From Hygrocybe punicea (Eukaryota; Basidiomycota; Agaricomycetes; Agaricales; Hygrophoraceae): a stretch of 64,000 nucleotides of DNA. The stretch lies in the NCBI GenBank assembly GCA_963556145.1, contig OY744466.1, positions 3,472,001-3,536,000 of the forward strand, read 5' to 3'. This document shows positions 1 through 10,950 of the stretch, piece by piece. The translations under genes were made by a program, and so were the position numbers. The notes under the pieces were generated by a model. That model was not told where the DNA came from. It saw only the letters and a list, made by a program, of their open reading frames with translations, and made no database searches. Every line of letters starts with the position of its first letter. The first letter of the stretch is position 1.

Positions 1-1138
1 GAGATGAGTAAGTGGTAAATGCAAGTGATCTACCCATATATTCAAACTGAATGTTGTAGGCCATTCTTCATTGATATCCTAACTTCATTTATTGCATCCG
101 CTAGATTCACTCGCCACGAATTCGAGGAATATGTGCTCCCCGTTATAGAAGCCGAAACATTGGCTGCATCCTCCGATCCGGCGAGCCGTGCCATCGAGCT
201 CGCACACGCCCTGGCCTTCCGTTCTGGTCTTGGCTCCTCCCTCTTTGCCTCCCAACATAGTCCTATCTCGGCCGAGGATGTCAAATCTTTTGCAGCGTCC
301 GCCTTCAGCAAAGGCAATATCGCCGTTCTTGGAACAGGCATCGACCAATCAACACTTTCCAAACTCGTCGAAAAAACGCTCGGGTCTTCGAGCTCGGCCG
401 TAGCTAAACCAACTATATTGCCATCCTCATACTTCGGAGGAGAGACTCGCATAGAGGCTTACGGTGGCCCACAAACTATCTTCATCGGGTTCGGTGCAAC
501 GGGGCTTCCCGTCCCCGAGCTCGCCGTACTCTCGGCGCATTTGTCTCCCCAGACCTCCGTTAAATGGTGCCATGGTCTTTCACCTATCTCCAACAATATC
601 CCTGCCGGCACGTCCGTGCAGACAGTTTTATTCCCATATTCGGATGCCACACTCTTTGGTCTGCTAGTGCAAGGTGCTACTACTAATGGCGTCAAGGAAG
701 CTGGGAAAGTCGCAGTGAAAGCCCTCAAAGATTCTGCTGCGTCAGGAGGTGTCAAGGCTGAGGAGCTCAAGAAGGCAGTAGCGAAGTCGAAGTTCGCTAC
801 GGCGAGCTCTATTGATACACGAGATGGGTTTGTGTCAGTGTTGGGTGCTAAGGTGAGGTTTTCTCATGACTATTTTTCCTTAGTACCTCTATAATCCGGG
901 GTGTTTAAAGATTCTTCGGGGCTCCGAGTCATCTATTGATACGACATTATCTTCACTGGATAAAATCACAACGTTAAGTTTCTCAGAGGTTTGTTTGAGC
1001 GATCATATTTGCCTTTTGGGAGCGTGTTCTAATTTTGTTGTACACAAGGCTGCATCGAGTCTCGTCAAGGGTAAGCCAACATTTGTTGGGGTCGGCGATG
1101 TCCAGTCGTTGCCGTATGCCGATGAGCTTGGGCTGTGA
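1..1138 (+). CDS. QCR2: Cytochrome bc1 complex core subunit 2, 3' part
   Basis: Core protein 2 of mitochondrial ubiquinol-cytochrome c reductase (complex III), a catalytically dead M16 peptidase relative that faces the matrix and supports complex assembly. The start lies left of the window. Exon model: <1..7, 105..852, 911..988, 1049..1138. All phases agree, the introns are 58-97 nt, and the first has a CTAAC branch-like site. Family marks are FTRHEFEEYV after the first intron, the PQTIFIGFG segment, and the C-terminal end KPTFVGVGDVQSLPYADELG before TGA. The third exon (911-988) encodes the acidic SESSIDTTLSSLDKI linker. The gene is intact as far as visible. Identification rests on recalled family sequence and no search was run. 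Confidence 0.85.
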
Positions 1139-1509
1139 CAAGGCGAATGTCCGAAATATGCCTGCATGGTCGCACTAGAAATGACAGTTCCCTTGTACAT
1201 CTTTTGTGGTGCTATGAGTACAAACAAGCCACCGTGGCCCTTTTTGCGATGCACATAGATTGGAGCAGAATGTAGATCCTGTGAATTTATCTACCCATTG
1301 ACTTTCCGTAGGGAAGTCGCTATCATCTTAACACATGTTACATAGGTGAAAGTAGTTATACATTTTGCAAATTGTAGATGAGGTTGGTGGAATTTTCAAT
1401 CATAGAAGCAACAACACATCATGATTTTCATCACCGTCGCCGTGGCGTCCGAGTATCAGGCTTTTAAGAAAGCCATTAGCACTCAGTAGACATAACGAGT
1501 CGTAAAGTG
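1139..1509. other. Intergenic, QCR2 3' flank
   Basis: No gene, repeat or RNA recognised. It probably holds the QCR2 3' UTR and the 3' flank of the converging membrane-protein pseudogene. Confidence 0.5.
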
Positions 1510-3572
1510 CTAACCCGGAGTTGCTACATTTTTGTGCCCGCGACCCCTAAGGTGTTTCACGTAGATTTTCCAGCTAGCTTCTGTATCCGCAATGGCTTGT
1601 GGGTGTTCAGCCCTATCTATGATAACCGACACGGGGTTGGTGGGATCGAAGCGAGGTAACTTCCCCTCCGCGTGCCATCGCATGGCAATGACCAAAAGGA
1701 TCACCGAAGATAAGTTGACGACAGTCATAGGCACCAAATATCCGGCAGTTGTACCTGTAGCTGACCAGCCCGGTATCGGGTAAACTATTGAACCTTCGAT
1801 GGAGCGCATGCAAGGTGAAGGTGTCTTATTGGTGACGGATTGCATCATGTATAGCATGCGAATACATGTAACCTAAACGAATTAACGGTGAAGGTAAGGA
1901 AGTGGACTGCACGTACCTCGTACTCGAACATGCCCTCAGAATCATATGCGCATACAGCGGCAGGTATGTTGCATTCTGCTTGTACGGTTGTAGGTCGAAG
2001 TACTTGGTTCCGACGGTGATAACCGTGCTTGCCATCAGATTATCTGCACTACTTTGCGCCTGCACGGCAATCTCCCCTACGGAATTCACCGCACGACGTA
2101 TGAGTTGCGTAGATGTTGGCCCCACTTCCGAAACGGCATCGCTGGCACTAAAAGCGCCAGCACGTTGTGAATATGTCAGGTCAAACATAGCCAACTCCGA
2201 CGAAAGAGTGCATGATAAGTTGCCGACCGCCGTTTGGTAGTGCTCGCCTGGTCCCCCACTGAAATAGAAAGTATACGGCCCTCCCGTGTTTGCCGTAGTT
2301 TCACAGACCATGAATGCGAGTAGGTGCGTATCGGTGTATAGTGTGTCGGAACCAGCTTGCAATATCTGCTGTCCATTCGGGCAAGTACCGTTATATGTGA
2401 TTATCCAGCCAAGGTCTGTAGTAGTGTTTGCAAAGACAATGGGGTTTCTGTGTCGTATTTGCATGAGACATTGCTCGAGACACCTTGAAGCCCAAGAGTA
2501 TAACTGTACGTGAGAGAAGCTGCTACCCGCGGGTCTGCTGTAGAGTTTGAAATAAAGTTGAGACCGGGGACTCCATTGCGACCAAGCGGTAATACACCGC
2601 GCATGGAACCGAGAAAATGTAGACCCCCAAGTTGAGCCAACGCGAGACTGATGTTTGCAACCGAAATTAGAATCTGACGGAATGAGAAACGAGGATCATC
2701 AACTTCAAAATGTGATATTATTAGTCGAGGGGCACCGACATTCCCATTGCCCGACTCTAACACATCTGGCATTTGAGTCTCCGCAAGACAGTTTGTGTAC
2801 TGGTAGCCATTGAAAGTCTTTGAGCAAGAAAACAAAAGGTTTAGCAACGCATCACGGCCGTATATATGACAACTCACTTTCCACCCACATGACGATGGAG
2901 GCTGATTTCTTGTAAACCAACTAACACACTCGGGCTCGGTCGATGAGAAATCAAGCTCTGCTCCGCTGAGAGGAGCAGTTTGATGGATTGGGATCGGCGA
3001 TATGAGAGCCGTAATGCCAGGGTTGACAAGAATAAACAGGAAAAGATACAGGAAAATCGTCAAGGCAAAAGGAAGTCAATCAAAATGAAGAAGTAGAGGT
3101 ATATCCTTCACGCCCCAAGGGTATCTGTGATCCTTGAGACCGTTGAAGAAAGAAACATGAAATACGTCGGCGTCTTGGTTGTGAGCGACCCACTGCCGCG
3201 CAATACTAGTGACAGCTCTTGAAAATAATACGCCGACGAAAACAGCGATGACGGCACCGATGGCTGTCACAAGGAAGACTAAACCCTGGGGATGGTTCTC
3301 CACGAATTTTGCCTGAGAGGGATGAAGCGGTCGACCTCCGGAAACTGCTGCGAAGAAAATCCAGGCCAAATTGTCGCGATGACCGCAAGAGAAATATACG
3401 TTTTGAAGTATGGTCTTTCCTCCCAAACGTGGTCCTCAGTTCTACCATAGGGCTGAGATTCGACAGGATTGAATGGTGGGCTGGCTAAAGCGTTTAGCGA
3501 TTCCTTCTCGATATCAGGCGAGGCCGGTGAGATTGGCAAAAATGGTACCGGCGTCGTTGTCTGCGAAGACAT
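1510..3572 (-). pseudogene. Broken multi-pass membrane protein of unknown function
   Basis: Reading leftwards from an ATG at 3572, the frame encodes a Ser/Pro-rich N-terminus, two membrane helices (around 3400-3200), a third helix (about 3060-3000), a large extracellular region with Cys and N-glycosylation motifs, and a C-terminal helix around 1700 followed by a cytosolic tail. Continuity needs at least four repairs: a one-base loss in an A/T run near 3356-3359, an in-frame TGA at 3076-3078, a one-base loss near 2441-2447, and another near 1937-1941. A normal GTGAGT intron sits near 2820-2877 and another near 1872-1915. I do not recognise the family, although its architecture resembles large lineage-expanded Agaricomycete membrane proteins. 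Either a pseudogene or a set of base-calling errors. Intact neighbours favour decay. Confidence 0.6.
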
Positions 3573-4591
3573 GGGTCAGAAAGTGAAAGGGTCAGAGGCA
3601 AGATCACATCCCGAAGCTGCTGAGAGCAAATGAAAGCTGATAAATTTTCGAATGTGTCCCGCGGTGCCTTCAACGCGTGTTGCCTGGGACAGGACCCCGG
3701 CTTGTCTGAACCTAGGATAGATCCCCGATCCGGACAAAATTTTGAGGTTTTGGTCAAAATGTCAGATGCCAATCCAGACATGGAGGGCCAGAAATGGTGG
3801 TACAGCCAGATCCATTGTCCGGACATGGCCATCCGACTTGCAGAAATGCCAGATCCGTGTCCAGACATCCTAACCAGGTAATGACCCCGGCGGACCATAT
3901 TTATACTACCATTATAGCTTCATGCAACAGAAAAATTTGTTCAATATCACTGCGGAAACTCCGATTTAGCACGATCTGGAGAGGGTCAGGTTAGTTACTG
4001 TACCTAGACGTAGCCTGAGGCTTGAGATAAATGTGATCCAAGTCTGAAGCGTGGTTGGAACGCTGAAGTCTTGTTATCATATCCGGATCAGGAAGACACG
4101 TCACTTCATACCTTCGCCAAGGGGGTGGCGGAACGGGAATCCCGAACCAGGGGTGGGGGGATGGGGGGGGGGGTCCAGCCGGGGGCCTTAAATTTTTTTC
4201 CGACTTCGGTTCAAATGTGCCCTAAAATGGACATACATAGCACACAGCAAGAAGAAGAGCTGTCCATGCGAGAAGCAGCTGTCCATGGATCAATACATCA
4301 TAATAAAATTTTTATTCGTCGATCTACACAGTTGTTACATGGCAAAGAGGAAGAGGTAAGAGATTTGAGCTTGTAGTTCTCGAAGACCGTTGCAGGGCCA
4401 CACAGGAATTCTCGGCTGACAGTTTCCTTGACTGTCCGGACTGTGGCCAGGTGATTCATGTTGGTACTGGTGGGGAAAGGAACCTAGTGAGTCATCGCTC
4501 CTCAAAGACATGTAGGACAAAAATTGCGGAACAGAATGCACAAATCAAATGAAGGCCAGATAAATCACTCCTCACATTTTTCGGACCCAAG
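3573..4591. other. Gene-free repeat-rich spacer
   Basis: 3725-3890 carries several copies of a degenerate 'agatccNNNNtccggacat' phrase that recurs at 8960-9080, so it belongs to a dispersed repeat. 4141-4195 is a G-rich tract followed by TCC-AGC-GG-CCTTAAA, nearly repeated in the same direction at 6696-6723. No coding region is supported. Confidence 0.5.
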
Positions 4592-5580
4592 CTTGCACTC
4601 AACCAACCCACAGTCTCCACACCTACACCTGTCCGTGTGCCAGAAGATATCACTAGCAACCCAGCCATCTACAACGACATCTCTCCCTCAATGGCATCCA
4701 GCATCCTCGCCCAGATCCAGCATGATATAAAGGCACAAGCGAGCCCGGTCCACCTCAACATTGAAATCGTTCGGCCAGGCACATTTGCCGCATTCAAGGA
4801 GCACCTAGACCGGATGGCACGCATTCGCGGGCCGAGCTACTTCCACATCGTCCACTTTGACCTGCACAGCGCGGTGTCGCGTAAGAACAAGCAAGCCAGT
4901 CTGTACTTCAGCTCGCCAGACTTGGACAAGATGGAAGAGGTTTTGGCGCAAGATGTGGCCGCACTCCTCCATCAATTCCAGTTGCCATTCTGCGTGTTGA
5001 ATGCGTGCGAGTTGGCGTGAGCGACCTGTGGTGATGACGCCAACATCGCGAAGGTGTTTAGGGCTCACGGTGTCAAATCTGTTCTTGCAATGTCCTTCAA
5101 GGTGTCCAGCAGCGCTGCCAAGCTTATCCTAAAGGCCTTCTACCGCAAGCTTCTTGTAGATCAGATGTCGTTCTCTGCTGCTGCTGGAAGTGCGAGAAAG
5201 GCGCTGCGAGAGTCACCTATAGGCATATGCAGGGGTATAGGGACCTGTGCGGGTTTTGTACCCGTGACCCATCGGGGTCAGGTATGGGTAGCCAAATCAG
5301 AACCCGCGAGAAACCTGTGACCCTTGGGCTGACCCGCGGGTAGCCCATCACTTCATGTTAGATAGTAAAATTTATAATTATTAAGTAGATACTATAAATT
5401 AAAATTTTTTTTGAGGGATCGAAGTGGGATTTTGAGCTGTCTTATATAGGAGTGAAATGGCGCACGGACCATGTGACTTACAGTCACTGGGTCATGCCTC
5501 AGCAAACGCAGTCACACATCTCTGACCGCGTCACCACCAACAACCCACGTGCCACCACCAACACTACGCACACAAATGCG

Positions 5581-5915
5581 GACGATGAGGATGATAACGA
5601 TGGGCCGCGAGACCTGGCGCCCCCTCTGCGGACGACACGAAGACGATGAGGACGAGGACGAGGACGAGAAACGGCCACCACCACCACCGCGCAGCAACGA
5701 CGAGGACAGAGACGAGGACAATGATGATGAGGATGGAGATGGGGATGGGGACGATGAGGACGGAGACGAGGACGGGGACGACAATGACAACGACAACGAT
5801 GACGGAGATGACAATGACAATGACAACGACAATGACGATGATGGAGACGACGAGGACGACGAGGATGATGGAGATGAGGACGGGGATGAGGACGAGGATG
5901 ACGAGGACGAGGTCA
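5581..5915 (+). repeat. GAC/GAT low-complexity tract
   Basis: A run of GAC, GAT and GAG triplets inside the inserted element. It is open in several frames and would encode poly-Asp/Glu, but there is no start, intron or conserved domain, so it is treated as a simple repeat. Confidence 0.75.
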
Positions 5916-5934
5916 GTCACGGCCACCACCACCC

Positions 5935-6118
5935 TGTCCCCCTCCCCTCCCACCTCTCCCTCTCCCCCCCTCCCCTCCTGCTCTCCCTCTCCCCCCTCCC
6001 CTCCCACCTCTCCCTCTCCCCCCCTCCCCTCCTGCTCTCCCTCTCCCCTCCTGCTCTCCCTCTCCCCCCTCCCCTCCCACCTCTCCCTCTCCCCCCCCTC
6101 TCCCACTCTCCCCCTCCC
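5935..6118. repeat. Polypyrimidine minisatellite
   Basis: Imperfect tandem copies of a roughly 46-53 nt C/T-only unit built from CCCCTCCCAC, CTCTCCCTCT and CCTCCTGCTC words. The top strand is almost purely pyrimidine for about 180 bp, with potential for triplex (H-DNA) structure. It lies within the inserted element. Confidence 0.75.
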
Positions 6119-6666
6119 GCTCTTATTTTATTCATTTACTTTTGTATTTTATTATATAATTAATATATATACAAATTTTACAACCCGTGGGGTAAACCCG
6201 CGGATAAACCCGTACCCGCGTGCAGGTCCAGGTATTATGGCAGGTCGGGTACGGGTCGCCAAAAAAAACCCGGGGGTTACCCGTGCGGATCCCTAGTCAC
6301 CTATCCGCTGGAGTGGTCCCGAGGGACCTCTCGGGATCGGGGACGGAATTGCACGGAATGGTCAAGGTGGATGGGATGGAGATCTATCTACTACAGGCAA
6401 CTGCTAGATAAGGGAACCAACCGTGGGACTCAGGTCACGTGATGGGCCAGGCACAACTACTACACCGCCATGCCAGATTTGGTCTCGAGCGGCCGCTGGT
6501 AGACTACTTCGTTCCTGTGGTGTATTCTTCTGGCGAGGAATCTGTACTTGTGGTGTCGGAAGCTGGAACATCTGACGTTGCATCCATTGATAAGGAGCAG
6601 ACAACACAGGGCTTAGGCATTCAACTGCGCGGCCGTGACTTTGTCGCAGAAAATATATACACGTGA

Positions 6667-6959
6667 TCTAAACATACCCTATATGGAAGGAAGGGGGGGG
6701 GGGTCCCAAGCTGGCCCTTAAAATAAAATATGAGTGTATATTGGAAATTCCCGTTCTGCCACCCCCTTGACCTTCGCTATCTTGCATGAGAACTAGCTGT
6801 CATCCGAAGAGACATATCCATTGATATCCAGACTTCGACTTTAGTTATAATCATGCCTGTCATTCTCTGGATAGATCTATTATCCTCCTCATTTACATCT
6901 GTTTCGAGCTACCCTAGTCCTGCTGCCCCCAGCAAAAAATACCCCCCAGCCCCAATCCC
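6667..6959. other. Spacer between CHAT wreck and orphan remnant
   Basis: Contains a run of about 12 Gs (6690s) and the right copy of the 23-bp inverted repeat. No gene is supported. Confidence 0.5.
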
Positions 6960-7716
6960 TGCTACTCTTCAGCCACCAAAACCCACTGCCCAGTCCTCAT
7001 GCTCCACAGCCAGCTTCGGAACAGCTTGGGTCGTCTCCAGAGTTGCTGTCAGCATTATTGGACGCGAATGTCCAACTTGATGGTATGCCAAGGTTGCCGT
7101 CTCGAAATCTATCACAAGCGCCCGCATCGCATTCATATGAACTTGACGAATCACCTGTAAGTTTTGTAAGATCCATGGTATAAAAGTAATAACTTGAAGG
7201 CTCACTAAATCCTAGCAGTTCCCTTCCTATGGTCATGCTGGAAGAGATGGGTGGCAACCTCTGAGTCAACCTTTGCAACTGAACCATCCCCATCAGCCAG
7301 GTTCAAGTTCTGTCCTAGTCCGAAATGACGCACCATATTCACAACTCCACCCTGATGGTTCAAGTCCACTGGTACGCTCTGGGGGCTATCCGATGGCGCA
7401 TGATGATTTTTGCAGTACACTGGGTGGTCGAACATCCCTTCTGACACTGACTCCTTCACAGAATGGTTCTTATCAATATGCACATGAGGTTTCTCCTTGC
7501 TTACCTTCTTCTTCTCAAATGGTATCCACTCCCGCTAAACAGTCCAATGTTTTAGTACTAGACTATTTATTAATCTTGAACCGTTTCTCAGCTTTGAAAG
7601 TGGAGAGGCCAGAACCGCCAGGAACTTCACGATGGCATTTGGCATTCATCAGTGTGATATCGTGGGGACTGGTGGGATTCATGTCCTTGTGGGTGATATC
7701 TTCAAAAGTGTCCTGA
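6960..7716 (+). pseudogene. Orphan Pro/Gln/Ser-rich coding remnant
   Basis: One frame gives coherent low-complexity protein (PQPQSLLLFSHQNP, then SSPELLSALLDANVQLDG and SQAPASHSYELDESP), then a convincing intron (GTAAGT at 7159 to CCTAGCAG near 7219). The frame continues in phase with FPSYGHAGRDGWQPLSQPLQ and ends at about 7715. Upstream sequence from an ATG at 6853 is similar in style but in another frame, so the 5' part is broken or mis-modelled. I recognise no domain. The Pro/Gln richness suggests part of a regulatory or transposon-derived protein. Confidence 0.35.
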
Positions 7717-10544
7717 GATTTGCATGATGAGGGCCGTTAACGCTAAGTTACAAGAATATTAATATTCACCTTAACTCCTTTGAGGCGCCTGCAGTTTTCA
7801 ATGCAGAACAGAGTAAATTGTTTGGATCTTGGTGTTGTGTTGTGATTTTCAAGAATGTCCATCAGGAAGACGGTGTCTTCCGACTCCGTTTTGCTCATGT
7901 TCGAAGATTTGCTGGGGGAGTTGTCTAAAGCTGAGTGGTTCACAGTAAAGGGATCAATTGACTTGTTGTTGTCATTGTCATCAAAGGTTCTACAGGCCAT
8001 ACAAGATATTTTTAGTGAACATAAGTACTCAAATTCAAAAGAGAAGACCACTTACTTTCATCACATCAAAGAGTCCATTAAATCATGATCTGATGCTGTA
8101 AAAAAAAAAAAACTTTCTGAGTCGCTTTTCACGTTAATATCTGTGCGGTAGGGTGTTTGATGATGATTAGCTGTAGAAATATGTCAACACCGATGAGTTC
8201 AGAGGAAGGCAATAATTAACGTCTGTGAAAATATGAGATGTACCAGAGGCCCTGGTTCAGTTGGTGTGATAACGATATGCTCATCTTGATCCTGTTGTGT
8301 GAGCTGAATGGTTACAATGTTGACACTATGTGTTGTGGAGATGACTTTGCAGGCATGAGCAGGTGAAGGTTCAAGGTTAAGGGTAAAGTGAGCACGAAAG
8401 CTATGATGATAGGCGAGGAGTCATCTCCATGATCCAGACACAGGAGAGGCGGTGGGCTGGGGTAAGGACAGGCACTGTCTCTGGATGTCGGGATACCGTG
8501 TGGTTATGGCTGGTCGGTGCAAGCAAGACTTCAGGATCATATTTATATTCAGATGAAAGCGTGATTTCATGCTATTGTACTAATCAGCCTGTCCAATCTC
8601 TGGGAATACCTCCTCTCATCCACTATCTCGTGCTAGATCCTCTCTCAGAGTCAAGAGAGGTCCAGGCTAGTTTGGAGTTTCCGCAGTGAATGTCAACTCC
8701 TCATACAGCTCAATTTCACCCTCTATGACTTATCTCAGACATGTCTCTTGTCAACCAGGTCATCAACATTGAACTTGGAGAAAAAGAAGCCATTCTCTTT
8801 GGGACATTACAGAAGTGCCAAAAAATGTTGGCCAAGGATGTTAAGGAGTCTCAGAAGTGCAGCCAAAGCAAGGAAGATGAGGAAATAGACTGATATAGCA
8901 TAGATACCCTTAGGCAAAGTAGAGGATTTTTTTGAGATTTTTTGGTAATTTTAGGGACATTTTTAGTATGCTAGATCTGTCATCCAGACATATTTTGGTG
9001 TATATGTAGGCCAGATCCATCATCCGGACATCAAATGACCCCAAAGCGAAAATTTTGCCCGGACATATTTTTCAGAAATTGGCGGAAATCGGATCTAACA
9101 TTTTTGGGGACAAGCCAGGGTCCTGTGTTGCCACTAGTGCCAATGGCAATCTGAGAATTGAGACATGATTTTCCTCTGAGATCAACAAGCATGATCTTGA
9201 CACAGTTGAGCCTGAAGACTGACGTTGGGTGGTAATAGGGTCTTTTACCCCCAAGACCCCATCCCTTGAATAGCAATGTATAGCACGACAAACATGAACA
9301 TTGGTGTCCATTTGGATGAAACTGTCATCCGCCTCTAAGCTTCAGTAGTAGATTGGCGTTCGATCAAATTTATGGCCGCAAGGCACAGTATACAAGGCAA
9401 TCTGTGCCTTGATGGCAAAAGACATAACCCATTCACCATATGTTAGGATTTGGAAGAGCGAGCAAGGCTCACTTCTCACCTCATAAGCTTAATTGGGAGC
9501 GTCACCATTGGAGAGACATCCAGCTTTGTACTGTCCTTAGAGCTACTAGGACTCTCCCTTATTTGCATCCGGTGCTTTTTAACAGCTGGCTAAATTGACA
9601 AATCATGCCACGTTTGGCTAGAAGATCTAGGCACGTTGGTCCCCCTAATTGTATTGGGAAACAGCTTAGTCAGGCTAATATGCCTAAAGTGCAGACACAC
9701 CGAACTGGCAAAATCTTGCTGTTGAAGAACTGAAACGTACTCATAACAGTAAAAAGTAATGCCTCGGGAGACATCTGTCCAGTAAGTGAGGCCTGGACCA
9801 AGTCATTGCATTTTGAGCCAAGAGTTTACTGGTAGGTACAACCTCAAGGCATGAAGAGCCGTCCTTTGTCCAGGATGGAGGAATGCAATCCGGATGAGAA
9901 AATGCCTCTGAAAAGGGTGGTTGCAACCAAAGAGTTCCGTAGCATCAGCGAAGAGTCTCTCTACAGAGGTTCGAGAGGATGAGGAATTTCTGAATTTAAT
10001 AAAATTGGAGAAATACTCAAAACACCATCACAAAGGCAAGTCATCCACCATCTGCTTTTGTGCATAAAAATACCCCTGGGGATACTTGCTTTTCATCATG
10101 TCGGTGGTCAGTTGCTCTTCAAACACAAAGCCAGATAACCGAATGTTGACTCCTTGATTCCATTGTCAAAGTCACCATTCCCAATGCCTGACAGATTGTG
10201 AATTACACCGGGAATTGTCACCATGACAAAACTAGATTGGAATGGACGTTGAAACCTCATCACATTAAGTTGTTATGACATACATGATTGCAGATGGGGT
10301 GGCGCTCTTGTAGATCCAGAGTCTGACCACAGTAGGTCGTAACTTGTTCTTCCTGAACTCCTGGTTCTTCTCCTGTGATGTGATGAGTCGGGTGAATTCA
10401 GGCCTGATGCAAATGATGGTGTCGGTGAAGATGCACTCAATTTTGGACGTACACCTGTCACACAGGTCCAGAGGTGTTTGGTGAGTGTTTGGTAGGTGTC
10501 CCAGCCTTAAGCTGGGCATTCCCTTGCACAAACATCTGTACAGT
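7717..10544. other. AT-rich gene-poor island, part 1
   Basis: Short open frames only and no conserved domain. 8960-9080 holds the 'agatcc/tccggacat' dispersed repeat also present at 3725-3890. An isolated copy of the 180-bp unit's opening (TGTCACACAGGTCC) appears near 10457. Confidence 0.5.
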
Positions 10545-10950
10545 GTTTTTGGTGGACATGTTTGGTGCATGGCAGTAAGCCAGTGTGACTAGATATACTG
10601 CACTGAACACATCGAACATGTTTGCTGTGTTCGGTGGACATGTTGCATGTCAGTAAACCGGTAGGACCAGATATACTACACCAAACACATCGAAAAGGTT
10701 CGGTGTGTTCAGTGGACATGTTTGGTGCACGTCAGTAAACTGGTATGACCAGATATACTACATCGAAAACATCAAACATGTTCAGTGTGTTCGGTCGACA
10801 TGTTCAGTGCATGTCAGTAAATCAGTGGGACCAGATATACAGCACCAAAAACAATGAACATGTTTGCTGTGTTCAGTGGACATGTTTGGTGCATCTCAGT
10901 AAACCAGTGTGACTAGATATACTACACCGAACACATCGAACATGTTTGGT
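10545..10950. repeat. 82-bp tandem repeat, about 5 copies
   Basis: The phrase (G/A)GTGGACATG recurs at 10551, 10633, 10711, 10793 and 10875, a spacing of 78-82 bp. Each unit contains ACCGAACACA and TGTGTTCGGT arms about 14 nt apart, so every copy can form a short hairpin, and an AGATATACTACA segment. Copies are about 80-90% alike by eye. Confidence 0.8.

Larger units (their letters stand above)
5221..6294. mobile_element. Non-autonomous element with 10-bp target duplication
   Basis: The host sequence AGTCACCTAT at 5211-5220 is repeated exactly at 6295-6304, and CHAT reading resumes after it, so an insertion is directly visible. Both ends are rich in ACCCGCGGGT-like words. The left end (TAGGGACCTGTGCGGG at 5235) matches the reverse complement of the right end (TAGGGATCCGCACGGG) imperfectly, giving degenerate terminal inverted repeats; the left end carries about 14 extra bases outside. 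The interior is low complexity: a GAC/GAT tract and a pyrimidine minisatellite. No transposase, RT or integrase motif is present, so it must have been mobilised in trans. The superfamily is undetermined: an insertion with a 9-10 bp duplication and TIRs would suit a Mutator-like element. Confidence 0.65.
4592..6666 (+). pseudogene. CHAT-domain (caspase-like) protein, disrupted
   Basis: The frame from about 4592 encodes the C-terminal CHAT domain of a TPR-CHAT type protein. It keeps the catalytic His motif HIVHFDLHS (about 4840-4866) and the Cys motif VLNACE (about 4993-5012). An in-frame TGA at 5018-5020 follows the NACE motif by two codons. The same frame then resumes with family-typical sequence (DANIAKVFRAHGVKSVLAMS...SARKALRESP) up to 5220. 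There a 1,074-bp element interrupts it. After the element, CHAT-like sequence (RFGLERPLVDYFVPVVYSSG) reappears near 6475-6535 with further disruption between 6305 and 6470. No TPR region is visible upstream. CHAT proteins are cysteine proteases of the caspase clan, some acting in cell-death signalling. This copy is clearly not functional as written. Confidence 0.8.
4118..6769. repeat. 23-bp inverted repeat bracketing the CHAT wreck
   Basis: 4118-4140 (CAAGGGGGTGGCGGAACGGG plus AAT) is repeated inverted at 6747-6769 with one mismatch. The homology seems to extend weakly outward. The CHAT pseudogene and its insertion lie between. Directly repeated G-tract/CCTTAAA boxes lie just inside the left copy and just before the right copy. 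These could be the ends of an old DNA element that carried the CHAT fragment, or two independent copies of one dispersed repeat in opposite orientation. Confidence 0.35.

Noticed and set aside
3076..3078. In-frame TGA as selenocysteine or alternative code
   Set aside because: The intact genes of this window use TGA as stop (e.g. QCR2, P450, FES1), and the same gene has frameshifts, so decay is simpler.
5018..5020. Programmed readthrough in the CHAT gene
   Set aside because: An element insertion and further disruption downstream make a functional product unlikely.
5549..6163. 204-codon acidic Asp/Glu frame as a gene
   Set aside because: Pure GAC/GAT simple repeat inside an inserted element, followed by a Pro/Leu/Ser translation of the pyrimidine minisatellite. 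No start context, introns or domain, and the opposite strand is equally open.
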